23,213 nt of DNA from CAZOMR01 sp964580655. Lineage in GTDB: Bacteria > RBG-13-61-14 > CAZOMR01. The stretch covers positions 1-23,213 of the forward strand of contig CAZOMR010000017.1 in NCBI GenBank assembly GCA_964580655.1, read 5' to 3'. The notes under the pieces are model-generated. The model was not told where the DNA came from, made no database searches, and saw nothing but the letters and a program-made list of their open reading frames with translations. Both the position numbers and the translations under genes were made by a program. Positions 16,357 to 23,213 of this stretch are shown here, in pieces (the first letter of the stretch is position 1; each line of letters opens with the position of its first letter).

Positions 16357-16368
16357 ATCACCTCCTTT
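16357..16368 (-). promoter_or_regulatory. Orphan perfect anti-SD complement in the leader of the Asp-rich protein gene
   Basis: On the minus strand AAAGGAGGTGAT is complementary to the whole 3' end of 16S rRNA, yet no normally spaced start codon follows. The next ATG, about 22 bases from the AGGAGG core, would give a 14-codon peptide starting MNLRRFVFGD and ending about 45 bases before the main gene. It could be a ribosome standby site, a leader peptide signal or chance. Confidence 0.3.
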
Positions 16369-16444
16369 CCCGTTTGTTTGGCTTGCCCCTTTTCCACCAA
16401 GGCCAAGCCATTTCGCACCTCCCATAGCTCCCCAACAGGGGAAA

Positions 16445-17875
16445 CTACTCCCCAGGTGCCACGCAGATGAAAAACCCGTGGTTCTCATCGCCCAAGTGCA
16501 GAGGGAAACCCTCCGAAATGGGACTGCCATCAGGACAGGCAACACTCAACACAAAATCTCCTGCACCCAATGCCATCTCAACGCCCCCCGCCCCGTCCGT
16601 CAATTCACACACAGGGTCGGCACCCGTTTCACCAATTGCCACAACCGCCGCTGCCAACCCCTCACCCAGGTCATAAAGGCCATCATGGTCTTTATCCTCA
16701 TACACATTTCCCACTATGGCAGAGGGCCCAGGCTCAATGGGCGCAGCAAGATTTACCACGAGCAAGTAATTAAAGAACGGGGCAAAATCAGAACTCTCAT
16801 CGTCCAATTGCCCAGGGACGGTCCTCACAAACGCCACCCCAGCCTCCTTAAACTCAGGGTTCAGTATATTTCTTGTCTCTGAAAATTCCCTTCTAAAAAT
16901 CCTCTCAAACAGGGACTTGGCAACCTCTCTAGCCTCCCTTTCATCGGTGAAGACCAGCAAGGCCATGGCCTCTCCGCTCGAAGAGGCGGGGTAGCCCGCC
17001 TGCTCGATCCTCTCCTCCCAACCCAAGCCCTCGGGCGTGATGTGAGAAAAATAACCCCTTTCCAGCATGTCCTGTCCATGCATGTAGGCCGCATCAAAGA
17101 GTCTCTCATCCCAGGCCAAGGGAGGAAGCCCACTGTGAAATACCTCGGCCAACTCCGGGAATTGCTCGATCAATTCTTCAGGATCCATCCCGAGGTCTTC
17201 TGCAACCCCTAAAGGATTGGCCCTTGCCTGGTCGATCAAGGCCATCAATTCCCTGGCAATTTGAGATACCTTGCTTTTCCCAAAGTCGCATGTTGAAATA
17301 TATACATTGGAGGGATACCCTTGCAATGAAAACCTCGCAGATACCACACTGATCCCCACATCTTCCACATCGGGGGCCAGTATCTTCAACTCCCCTGAAT
17401 CACCTGTCAGTTCCTGGGTATACATGTTGGAAAAAAGACCCCATGAAGCCTCCTCCAACCCCATGTAGTTCAGGAAAGAAAGCATCCCCAGGGATTCCTT
17501 CACAGCCACGGCCAGATATCCAGTGGCCTTCACCCTGTCAAAGGGGGCTAATCCCTCAGGGGACTCATATCCATAATAGCCTTGGGCTGCCATATCAGTG
17601 GCGTGACCCCTGGCCGCGGCCTGCAACTTAGGACTAAATGCCAAAGGATGAAGGCCATTGGCAAATATGTGGGCCAATTCAGGTCTGGTGGCCAGAATCT
17701 GATCGGGAGCAAGCCCCACACGGAGGGCCATAGCAGCAGGGTCCCTTCTGGCTTGATTTATCAATCCCAAGATGCTGAGCTCCGCCTTGTTTAGGACGCA
17801 GGGCCCTGCCCACACCATTGCAGCCCACAATACAAGCAAGACAAGAGCCAAAATTTGGAAAAACCTGTATCTCAC
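16445..17875 (-). CDS. Secreted protein with two CAP/SCP domains and a C-terminal beta domain
   Basis: A 476-residue exported protein. The signal peptide (FFQILALVLLVLWAAMVWAG) is cleaved near residue 23. Two CAP (SCP/PR-1) domains follow in tandem, about 30-205 and 206-378, each starting with a helix (ELSILGLINQARRDPAAMAL and ARELMALIDQARANPLGVAE). The expected CAP histidine positions are H91 (RGHATDM) and H266 (YMHGQDM). The second domain also has SGEAMALLVF with E302, and the late motif NILNPEFKEAGVAFV. The C-terminus (about 385-476) has a SdrD-B-like beta fold with the calcium-type motif DKDHDGLYDLGEGL. It starts with GTG and has only a weak AGGTG site. It lies downstream of the sigma-54 promoter listed separately. 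CAP proteins bind lipids or act at the cell surface; the ligand here is unknown. It ends in TAG. Confidence 0.82.
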   Translation of the reverse strand: MRYRFFQILALVLLVLWAAMVWAGPCVLNKAELSILGLINQARRDPAAMALRVGLAPDQILATRPELAHIFANGLHPLAFSPKLQAAARGHATDMAAQGYYGYESPEGLAPFDRVKATGYLAVAVKESLGMLSFLNYMGLEEASWGLFSNMYTQELTGDSGELKILAPDVEDVGISVVSARFSLQGYPSNVYISTCDFGKSKVSQIARELMALIDQARANPLGVAEDLGMDPEELIEQFPELAEVFHSGLPPLAWDERLFDAAYMHGQDMLERGYFSHITPEGLGWEERIEQAGYPASSSGEAMALLVFTDEREAREVAKSLFERIFRREFSETRNILNPEFKEAGVAFVRTVPGQLDDESSDFAPFFNYLLVVNLAAPIEPGPSAIVGNVYEDKDHDGLYDLGEGLAAAVVAIGETGADPVCELTDGAGGVEMALGAGDFVLSVACPDGSPISEGFPLHLGDENHGFFICVAPGE

Positions 17876-17918
17876 TGACTCACACCTGAGCTAGAGGTAT
17901 AGAATCTTAGTTTATATG

Positions 17919-17934
17919 TACAAATTCCGTGCCA
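17919..17934 (-). promoter_or_regulatory. Sigma-54 (RpoN) promoter
   Basis: On the minus strand TGGCACGGAATTTGTA matches TGGCACG-N4-TTGCW at every defined base except the last C of the -12 GC (T here). The -24 GG and the -12 G keep the required 10-base spacing. Transcription would start near 17908, about 32 bases before the GTG of the CAP-domain gene. The nearby gene at 20245-21606 encodes a sigma-54 activator, and tandem repeats lie about 100 bases upstream. All three together make this a convincing regulated promoter. Confidence 0.7.
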
Positions 17935-18005
17935 CTCCTGTGGAACCCCAAGTCACTTGTCTGGTGCGACATTTAGATAAAGAATCGCTCTTAGATGCAG
18001 AAAAA

Positions 18006-18045
18006 TGATGGTCAATTCAGACCAGTGATGGTCAAATAAAACCAG
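18006..18045. repeat. Tandem 20-base repeats, candidate activator binding sites
   Basis: Two adjacent copies, TGATGGTCAATTCAGACCAG and TGATGGTCAAATAAAACCAG, match at 17 of 20 bases. The first contains the perfect dyad TGGTC-N6-GACCA; the second keeps one half and a weaker other half. Their centres are 20 bases apart (two helix turns) and about 100-130 bases upstream of the predicted transcription start at the sigma-54 promoter, the usual position of an enhancer for an NtrC-type activator. On the minus strand the dyad is followed by a T-run, so a weak terminator of the TonB gene is the alternative. Confidence 0.5.
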
Positions 18046-18049
18046 GTGC

Positions 18050-20131
18050 TCACCAGTTCATTCTAAGCCATACCTCTGCGGAAGTTCCCTTGGCCTTTCT
18101 TAGGCTGTAAATCCCAGGGATGGAATAATGTCTGTTGGTCAAATTTTTGATTTCAAACTCAAGCTGGCTATTGGGAAAGGGAAACCTTTTGACAGTAAGC
18201 GCCCCATCTGCCACCCAAGCTGAATCCACCTCAGCCTCTCCATGGTTTCTGGGTGCCACCAGTGGATAAGAAGAGGCATAACCGACCCTCAAAAATGCTG
18301 TGATACGGTCAATTGGTTCCCACTCAGCCGAAACATTTGCCAAAGTCTCAGGCCCCAAGTCATATGGATAGTATATGTCCTTGTAATGCTTGACTATATC
18401 GCCCTCAGGAGAAATGAAAACGTAATCCAAGAGCCTATAGGTTTCATCTGGTCCGTTGTTATCCAATAGAGTGAGATTGCCCTCAAGCGTAAGCCCCTTT
18501 CCCATTGCCACCTTCGCCTCCAGTTCAACGCCGGTAATAGTCTGATTATTTGCCTGCGATAATCCCGCATAAGGGTCTTCCATTATATGATTGTACAGCC
18601 TGTTGCGGAATCCTGTTATTCCAAGATGTAGCCTATGATTCATTTTCCAGCTAAGCTGTGCGCAAATACTTGTTATTTTCTCAAGGTCAGGGGTATCTTC
18701 TTCTAATAGCTGCCGGGAAAACGGAGTCCTGTAAGCAGTGCCCAAAAAGAGTTTCAACACCCAATCACGGCCTCCAGACCACACAGCTCCAGCATTGTAA
18801 CTCAGGTGGTCTTTATGCGGATCATGATTGTCATACCGAACCCCTGCCACCAGGTCCAAAGATCCTACCTTGTGCACGTACTGGCCAAACAAGGAAAACA
18901 GCCTTGTACTATAGTCCGTTTCTGTCAATTGAGGCAGAAAGGCAAGGTTGTCAGGGCCTAGAAATTCTGGAAAGTACGCATTCCATATGGGCGCATTTTT
19001 TACACGTTTCCGCCGATAGGAAATTCCTCCGGTTAAGAGCCCCTTGCCTCTCCACAGCCCCTTATCGCAAACCAGTTCCAGATACCCGGTTTTCTCGCTC
19101 TGGGTGGTGCTCATATCAATAATGTCTGTCTCAGGCTCTGTCCGCTCATAGCTGCCAGTAAAACGGACTCCCAGATCGTGGGCCAATCGCTTCTGTGCCT
19201 CCAGTTTTACATACCCCCAATCTGTGGAGCGTTTCTCAAGCCAAGCAAATTGGCCGGTTTCCTCAAACACTGAATAGGGCTTAGAGTAATGTGATAGTTT
19301 ACCTGAAAGAGTGATCCACGGTCCCAATGAAATACGGCCATAAGTATCTAAGTATTTGCCCTTTCCGGGGTTCTCATGCCCATAACGGAACCACGGCGCT
19401 ACTGTCTGTTGCCCATCCCCAAAAAATCTGACCACATTTGCCGATCCCCTTTCTTCCTGGCCCTCTCTGGCGGTTATGGAAAAAAACCCGTCCCCCCAGC
19501 CCCTGTCAATGCCAACATTGACATATGCCCCTGCTCTTGAATCAGGGGCACCGCCCATTACACCCACCTGGACGCCATTCACATCCTTCCCTGACAAGGG
19601 GACCAAATTGACAACGCCAGCAAAGGCATCCGGCCCCCAAAGCACCGAGCCAGGACCTCGGATGATCTCGATACGTTTTATAGGGGCCAAAGACAACTCA
19701 TAGTCCAAGGGGTGAAGTGTCTTGCTCATGTCGGAACCCAAGTTGATGGTATCATAGAGAAACAGAACCGAATTTGGGATTCCTCTCAAGTAGGGCTGAG
19801 TTCCGGACTCTCTAGGGGCCATATAAAATCCAGGAGTCAACTCCAGGACCTCTGCCAGGGTCGTTCTGCCCTTCTTCAAAAATTCTTCTCTGTTGACCAC
19901 CTTGGCCACCGCAGGGGCGCTCCACGCTGCTTCCTCGCGTCTGGAAGCAATTGAGAGCATACCTAGGTCCTCGCCCACAAACATCAGCATGGTGTGGTTT
20001 TTAGGTGCTGCGGCTCCTTCTGCCCTCCCTTCCCGAGAGCACAAGGGGCCCAAGGCAAGCAAAAGGACAAGGAACATGCCTACCGGGAAACGCCCTAGCA
20101 CAGATAGCACACGGGTATTGCGCAAACGCAT
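18050..20131 (-). CDS. TonB-dependent outer-membrane receptor
   Basis: A 693-residue outer-membrane protein. The signal peptide (PVGMFLVLLLALGPLC, cleavage near residue 38) is followed by a short N-terminal stretch ending in SIASRREEAAWSAPA. The plug domain follows (about 68-180): LAEVLELTPGFYM, TQPYLRGIPNS and IKRIEIIRGPGSVLWGPDAFAGVVNLV, all classic TonB-receptor plug motifs. The rest is an aromatic-rich beta barrel ending in an outer-membrane-type tail with terminal tryptophan (LRMNW). It would import a ligand such as a siderophore, cobalamin, metal complex or glycan, powered by TonB-ExbBD. The closest style is the cobalamin/colicin-type receptors. It sits directly after the two-component genes with a 113-base gap, in which I see no sigma-54 site. 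The ligand cannot be named. Confidence 0.9.
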   Translation of the reverse strand: MRLRNTRVLSVLGRFPVGMFLVLLLALGPLCSREGRAEGAAAPKNHTMLMFVGEDLGMLSIASRREEAAWSAPAVAKVVNREEFLKKGRTTLAEVLELTPGFYMAPRESGTQPYLRGIPNSVLFLYDTINLGSDMSKTLHPLDYELSLAPIKRIEIIRGPGSVLWGPDAFAGVVNLVPLSGKDVNGVQVGVMGGAPDSRAGAYVNVGIDRGWGDGFFSITAREGQEERGSANVVRFFGDGQQTVAPWFRYGHENPGKGKYLDTYGRISLGPWITLSGKLSHYSKPYSVFEETGQFAWLEKRSTDWGYVKLEAQKRLAHDLGVRFTGSYERTEPETDIIDMSTTQSEKTGYLELVCDKGLWRGKGLLTGGISYRRKRVKNAPIWNAYFPEFLGPDNLAFLPQLTETDYSTRLFSLFGQYVHKVGSLDLVAGVRYDNHDPHKDHLSYNAGAVWSGGRDWVLKLFLGTAYRTPFSRQLLEEDTPDLEKITSICAQLSWKMNHRLHLGITGFRNRLYNHIMEDPYAGLSQANNQTITGVELEAKVAMGKGLTLEGNLTLLDNNGPDETYRLLDYVFISPEGDIVKHYKDIYYPYDLGPETLANVSAEWEPIDRITAFLRVGYASSYPLVAPRNHGEAEVDSAWVADGALTVKRFPFPNSQLEFEIKNLTNRHYSIPGIYSLRKAKGTSAEVWLRMNW

Positions 20132-20244
20132 GTTATTTCTCGCAACAACTGAAATTCAGACCTTTAAGGTATGATCCTGAAAGAGTTTTCCACACTGTCC
20201 TTGTATCCGCCGCAATAATTTACGCACCCTCCCTTATTAGACTT

Positions 20245-21606
20245 TCACGGGCCACCGGGGCTGATGCCCTTGACCAGGGTCCTGAATTTGGCCCGGCTCA
20301 GCCCCAGAAGCCTGGCCGCGGCACTCTGGTTATTCCCACAGCGCTCAAGGGCCTGTCTGACCAAGTGTGCCTCCAGATCTTCCAATGAAATCCCTTCAGG
20401 GGGAAGCTCAAAGTGGGCCTTATCCAAATCCCCCAGGCACTGGTGTTCATTTTTCAAAAAAACCAGCGTCTTGGAAGTCACCTTGCCTTCATTACGCGCA
20501 AGGATCACTGCACGCTCCATGGCATTGGATAGTTCCCTCACATTGCCGGGCCACGGGTATTCTTCAAGGCATTTCAGTGCTCCACTTGTGATTTCCATAT
20601 TTCTTGGCGAGGAAAAGCGCCTTAAAAAATGCAAGGCAAGAGGTTTTATGTCTTCCCTTCGCTCCCGCAGCGGGGGAAGCTCAATGGGAAATACATTTAC
20701 TCGAAAGAAAAGATCCCTGCGAAACTCTCCCCTCTTTACCATTGCGCTCAAATCGCGATTTGTGGCGCATATGACCCGTACATCAACAGGTATTTCCTCG
20801 TTTCCTCCTACCCTTTGAATACGCCTCTCCTGCAAAACCCTTAGTAATTTTGCCTGGGCATCCAGGGGCAGATCCCCAATCTCATCCATAAACACAGTGC
20901 CACCCGAAGCATATTCAAATTTTCCCAGCTTGCGCTTCTCTGCTCCGGTAAATGCCCCCTTTTCATGGCCAAAGAGTTCTGATTCCACCAGAGTGGCAGA
21001 GATGGCTGCACAGTTAATGGGTACAAAGCCTTGCTCAGAGCGGGGGCTTGCCTTGTGTATGAATTTTGCCAACAGTTCCTTTCCTGTACCAGACTCGCCC
21101 GTTATCAACACCACCGAGTCTTCCTGGGCAACCTTTCTGGCCAGCTCCATCACCTGGCTCATCGCCTGGGAAATGTAAACTATTTCGTCAGCTTGAGAAA
21201 ACCTCTCCAGTTGTGCCCGCAACCGGGTGTTCTCGGCCATTAACCGGGCCATGTTCAAGGTTCTTTCCACTGTGAGAAGTATCCGGGTTTCCTCAAAGGG
21301 CTTTGTAATATAATCCACCGCGCCCTCTTTCATTGCCTCCACTGCAGAGTTCACTGTGGCAAAGGCCGTGATGAATACAACAGGAATGTTTATCTGCATT
21401 TGCCTCAAGGCACGAAGCATCTCTATACCATCCATGTTGGGCATCCTAATGTCGGAAATAACCATGTCGTAGGACCTTTTTTGGGCCTGTTCCAAAGCCT
21501 GCCCCCCGTCTGCAGCCCCATCTGCTGTATGACCCCTGCGGTTTAGCATCATACAGAGCAGGGCTCTCATCTTATCCTCATCGTCCACAACCAATATCTT
21601 GGCCAC
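20245..21606 (-). CDS. NtrC-family sigma-54-dependent response regulator
   Basis: A 453-residue DNA-binding activator. A receiver domain (about 3-115) has the phospho-acceptor D52 in VISDIRMP, the acidic DDE at 8-10 and K102 in ITKPF. The AAA+ domain (about 143-375) has Walker A GESGTGKE (170-177), the sigma-54-contacting loop GAFTGA (218-223), Walker B GTVFMDEIGDL (236-246) and the arginine region FRRDLFFRVNVFPIELPPLR. A Fis-type helix-turn-helix ends the protein (about 421-446: NNQSAAARLLGLSRAKFRTL). It starts with GTG, with AGGAGG 9 bases upstream, 19 bases after the kinase stop. It is most likely phosphorylated by the upstream histidine kinase. A plausible target is the sigma-54 promoter at 17919-17934, although other chromosomal targets are possible. 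Confidence 0.95.
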   Translation of the reverse strand: MAKILVVDDEDKMRALLCMMLNRRGHTADGAADGGQALEQAQKRSYDMVISDIRMPNMDGIEMLRALRQMQINIPVVFITAFATVNSAVEAMKEGAVDYITKPFEETRILLTVERTLNMARLMAENTRLRAQLERFSQADEIVYISQAMSQVMELARKVAQEDSVVLITGESGTGKELLAKFIHKASPRSEQGFVPINCAAISATLVESELFGHEKGAFTGAEKRKLGKFEYASGGTVFMDEIGDLPLDAQAKLLRVLQERRIQRVGGNEEIPVDVRVICATNRDLSAMVKRGEFRRDLFFRVNVFPIELPPLRERREDIKPLALHFLRRFSSPRNMEITSGALKCLEEYPWPGNVRELSNAMERAVILARNEGKVTSKTLVFLKNEHQCLGDLDKAHFELPPEGISLEDLEAHLVRQALERCGNNQSAAARLLGLSRAKFRTLVKGISPGGP

Positions 21607-21625
21607 GGTGTGTTACCTCCTGGGC

Positions 21626-23032
21626 TTAGTTTTGATAATCAGCGGTCCTCTTGGGTATTATGACCCGAAACTCAGCACCACCTGTGTCTGCATTTCGTGC
21701 GGTAATGTCACCCCCATGGGCGGTAACGACCTGAAGAGCAAAGGCAAGGCCCAGGCCTGTGCCTTTGGCCTTTGTTGTGAAGAAGGGATCAAAAATCCTT
21801 TCAATATTGTCCTCTGGAATTCCCTCACCATTGTCCCGAACTTCTATAATCCAGCTACTCTTATCTTCATACACCTTTATCCAAAGCTTTCCATTTCCCT
21901 CCGTAGCTTCGCAACCGTTCTTCACGATATTCCATAGGGCACCGGTTAGAAGTTCAGGGTCAGCATCAACAAGGCACTGGCCTTCAGGTATGTCTTGAAT
22001 TATCTCTACCGCCCCATTTCCATCCAGATATTTAACCCTCTCTGCCACCTCTCTTGCCATCTCATTCAGGTTTACGGGCCTCAGCTCGATCTCAGAAGGC
22101 CGGGCAAAGATGAGGAAGTCTTCAATAAGCTTGTTAAGCCTCCTGATCTCATCCTCTATATAAACAACCATGGGATTGTCTGAGGAGATGGCCAAGTCCT
22201 CCTTTAGCATTTCCAGCGAGCTTTTGATTATACTCAAAGGATTCTTTACCTCGTGGGCCACCATCAAGGAGAATTTTCCTACCTCAGCCAGGGCCTTTTG
22301 TTTTACCATCACCCTGTTTGCCTCCACCAGTGCCTTATGTTTCTCCGCCAAGGAGTCCAACATGGAATTAAAAACGCTTGCCAGCTCGCTTATCTCCGGT
22401 AGTTTCCCTGGCTCTGCTCTCATATCGATCTGCCCTTTAGCCACCTTCCTTGCTGTAGCTACAAGAGCCGTGATTTCCCTAATAATGGAACGCGATACAA
22501 AAAAGAAGCATATGGCGGATATAATAATCAGCGCAGAAGAAGAGAGGACATATTGAACCGTCATGGTTTTTATAAGCTCATGAATTCCAGAAGTGGTGAA
22601 AAAGACCTTGACCTCTCCTATCTTACGGGGGGGCAAGTCGGTTACATGGGGAGTGGTACCGAATAAAAGCTCCCCACCCCCCTTTTGCTGAAAGAGCACA
22701 GGCTGTGAAATCACAGGGAAATGCGTCTGATCAGTGTTACCCACATCAATCAAAATGTTTCCCTTTTCATCTAAAATACTCACTCTCACTACATCGTCTT
22801 CGGAAAGCAAGTTTGTGGACAATTGTTTTAGCGTCTCTTTATCTCCAATAAGTACACCTAGCTCGGAGTTAAGCGCCAGGTATTTTGCCAAAAACGCCAT
22901 CCTGTCCTGAAAGCGTTTGGTCATGAACCGCTTTGTAGTGTGCATGCCCATCGCCACCATCAACATCATCGCACTACTGATGAGGAAAAAAGCGGCCAGC
23001 ACGAGCCTGGCATGGATGCCTTTGTGCCTCAA
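21626..23032 (-). CDS. Membrane sensor histidine kinase
   Basis: A 468-residue kinase. Membrane segments at about 9-30 and 160-180 flank a periplasmic sensor region of about 130 residues, followed by a HAMP linker (about 180-235). The dimerisation box has H260 in AHEVKNPLSIIKSSLEML. The ATPase domain has the N-box WNIVKNGCEA (N372), DNGEGIP (400-406), FDPFFTTKAKGTGLGLA and a final GGAEFRVIIP. It starts at TTG (23032-23030), overlapping the preceding TGA as TTGA, with GGAGG 7 bases upstream, which supports this rare start. The overlap couples it to the binding protein before it and the gene leads into the NtrC-type regulator after it, so the three probably form one signalling unit. Confidence 0.94.
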   Translation of the reverse strand: MRHKGIHARLVLAAFFLISSAMMLMVAMGMHTTKRFMTKRFQDRMAFLAKYLALNSELGVLIGDKETLKQLSTNLLSEDDVVRVSILDEKGNILIDVGNTDQTHFPVISQPVLFQQKGGGELLFGTTPHVTDLPPRKIGEVKVFFTTSGIHELIKTMTVQYVLSSSALIIISAICFFFVSRSIIREITALVATARKVAKGQIDMRAEPGKLPEISELASVFNSMLDSLAEKHKALVEANRVMVKQKALAEVGKFSLMVAHEVKNPLSIIKSSLEMLKEDLAISSDNPMVVYIEDEIRRLNKLIEDFLIFARPSEIELRPVNLNEMAREVAERVKYLDGNGAVEIIQDIPEGQCLVDADPELLTGALWNIVKNGCEATEGNGKLWIKVYEDKSSWIIEVRDNGEGIPEDNIERIFDPFFTTKAKGTGLGLAFALQVVTAHGGDITARNADTGGAEFRVIIPKRTADYQN

Positions 23033-23213
23033 TCCCTAACCTCCACGTTTGGAACTGAACTTGGCGCCACTTTTGTTCTCAACACCTTCAGGGCCTTCTT
23101 GTTGAGCCAAATCCTGAACACGGGTGTTGAACATCGGCATGGCTTGCCTTCTAGCACATCCAGGCACAGCAGGGCCATCTGCTCGCCCATCCTCCCATAA
23201 TCCAGAACAAAGC
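23029..23213 (-). CDS. C-terminus of an ABC-type periplasmic substrate-binding protein
   Basis: The last 61 codons of a gene that enters from the right edge. The tail FVLDYGRMGEQMALLCLDVL, then RIWLNKKALKVLRTK, matches the end of the ABC_sub_bind (PF04392) family, in which a DYxxxGxxA..A..vL.G stretch is followed by an N-x-K-x-A-x-x-L motif. The stop TGA overlaps the TTG start of the kinase gene. A binding protein coupled to a kinase rather than to a permease suggests it presents a ligand to the sensor. Its start, signal peptide and ligand are outside the window. Confidence 0.65.
   Translation of the reverse strand, partial: FVLDYGRMGEQMALLCLDVLEGKPCRCSTPVFRIWLNKKALKVLRTKVAPSSVPNVEVRD

Noticed and set aside
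16380..16400. A second sigma-54 promoter upstream of the Asp-rich protein gene
   Set aside because: GG and GC have the right 10-base spacing on the minus strand, but the flanking -24 and -12 bases match poorly (TGGTGG and GGGC), so it is not better than chance.
1..23213. CRISPR arrays, tRNA or rRNA genes, insertion sequences, integrases or attachment sites
   Set aside because: No repeat-spacer pattern, no cloverleaf or rRNA core sequence, and no transposase- or integrase-like protein was found on either strand.

Overview
The window looks like a chromosomal segment of a Gram-negative, strictly bacterial genome. It has a TonB-dependent outer-membrane receptor, a lipoprotein, a Wzm/Wzt O-polysaccharide exporter and a sigma-54 activator. 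A selenocysteine-containing UshA-like protein together with several large secreted beta-rich proteins suggests Desulfobacterota (the former Deltaproteobacteria). That placement is inference from gene content; no rRNA or other phylogenetic marker is present. Almost everything reads on the minus strand; only a two-gene unit at 9774-11230 reads on the plus strand.

Left part (1-9560, minus strand): a surface-polysaccharide locus. In transcription order it holds a Wzm-type ABC permease, a Wzt-type ATPase with a C-terminal carbohydrate-binding domain, a PAPS-dependent sulfotransferase, a GT-B glycosyltransferase, a GT-A (GT8-like) glycosyltransferase, a double methyltransferase with a C-terminal coiled coil, and a second GT-B glycosyltransferase. 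Genes overlap or are spaced by a few to about 40 bases, so they probably form one operon that builds, modifies, possibly caps, and exports a sulfated and/or methylated glycan. By eye this part is AT-richer than the right half. Beyond it lie a small exported-protein gene broken by an in-frame amber codon (341-787) and the start of another small exported protein that runs off the left edge.

Centre (9561-11230): divergent promoters, then a plus-strand operon. The first gene is visible as two open frames separated by an in-frame TGA at 9918. A hairpin directly downstream has a GGUCU apical loop at the same distance from the UGA as in E. coli fdhF, so I read this as one 344-residue selenoprotein with Sec at residue 49. 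It overlaps a lipoprotein gene by GTGA.

Right part (11267-23213, minus strand): a signalling and cell-surface block. The order is the end of an ABC-type periplasmic binding protein, a membrane histidine kinase (TTG start overlapping the previous stop), an NtrC-type sigma-54 activator, a TonB receptor, a double-CAP-domain secreted protein preceded by a good sigma-54 -24/-12 promoter and tandem upstream repeats, a secreted Asp/Cys-rich beta protein, a small secreted protein, and a large secreted transglutaminase-elicitor-like protein. A beta-sandwich domain with the pattern PY-x(n)-WWxGxAIxNxSS occurs four times in the transglutaminase-like protein, once in the Asp-rich protein and once in the amber-interrupted gene. 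It ties these distant loci together as one surface-protein family.
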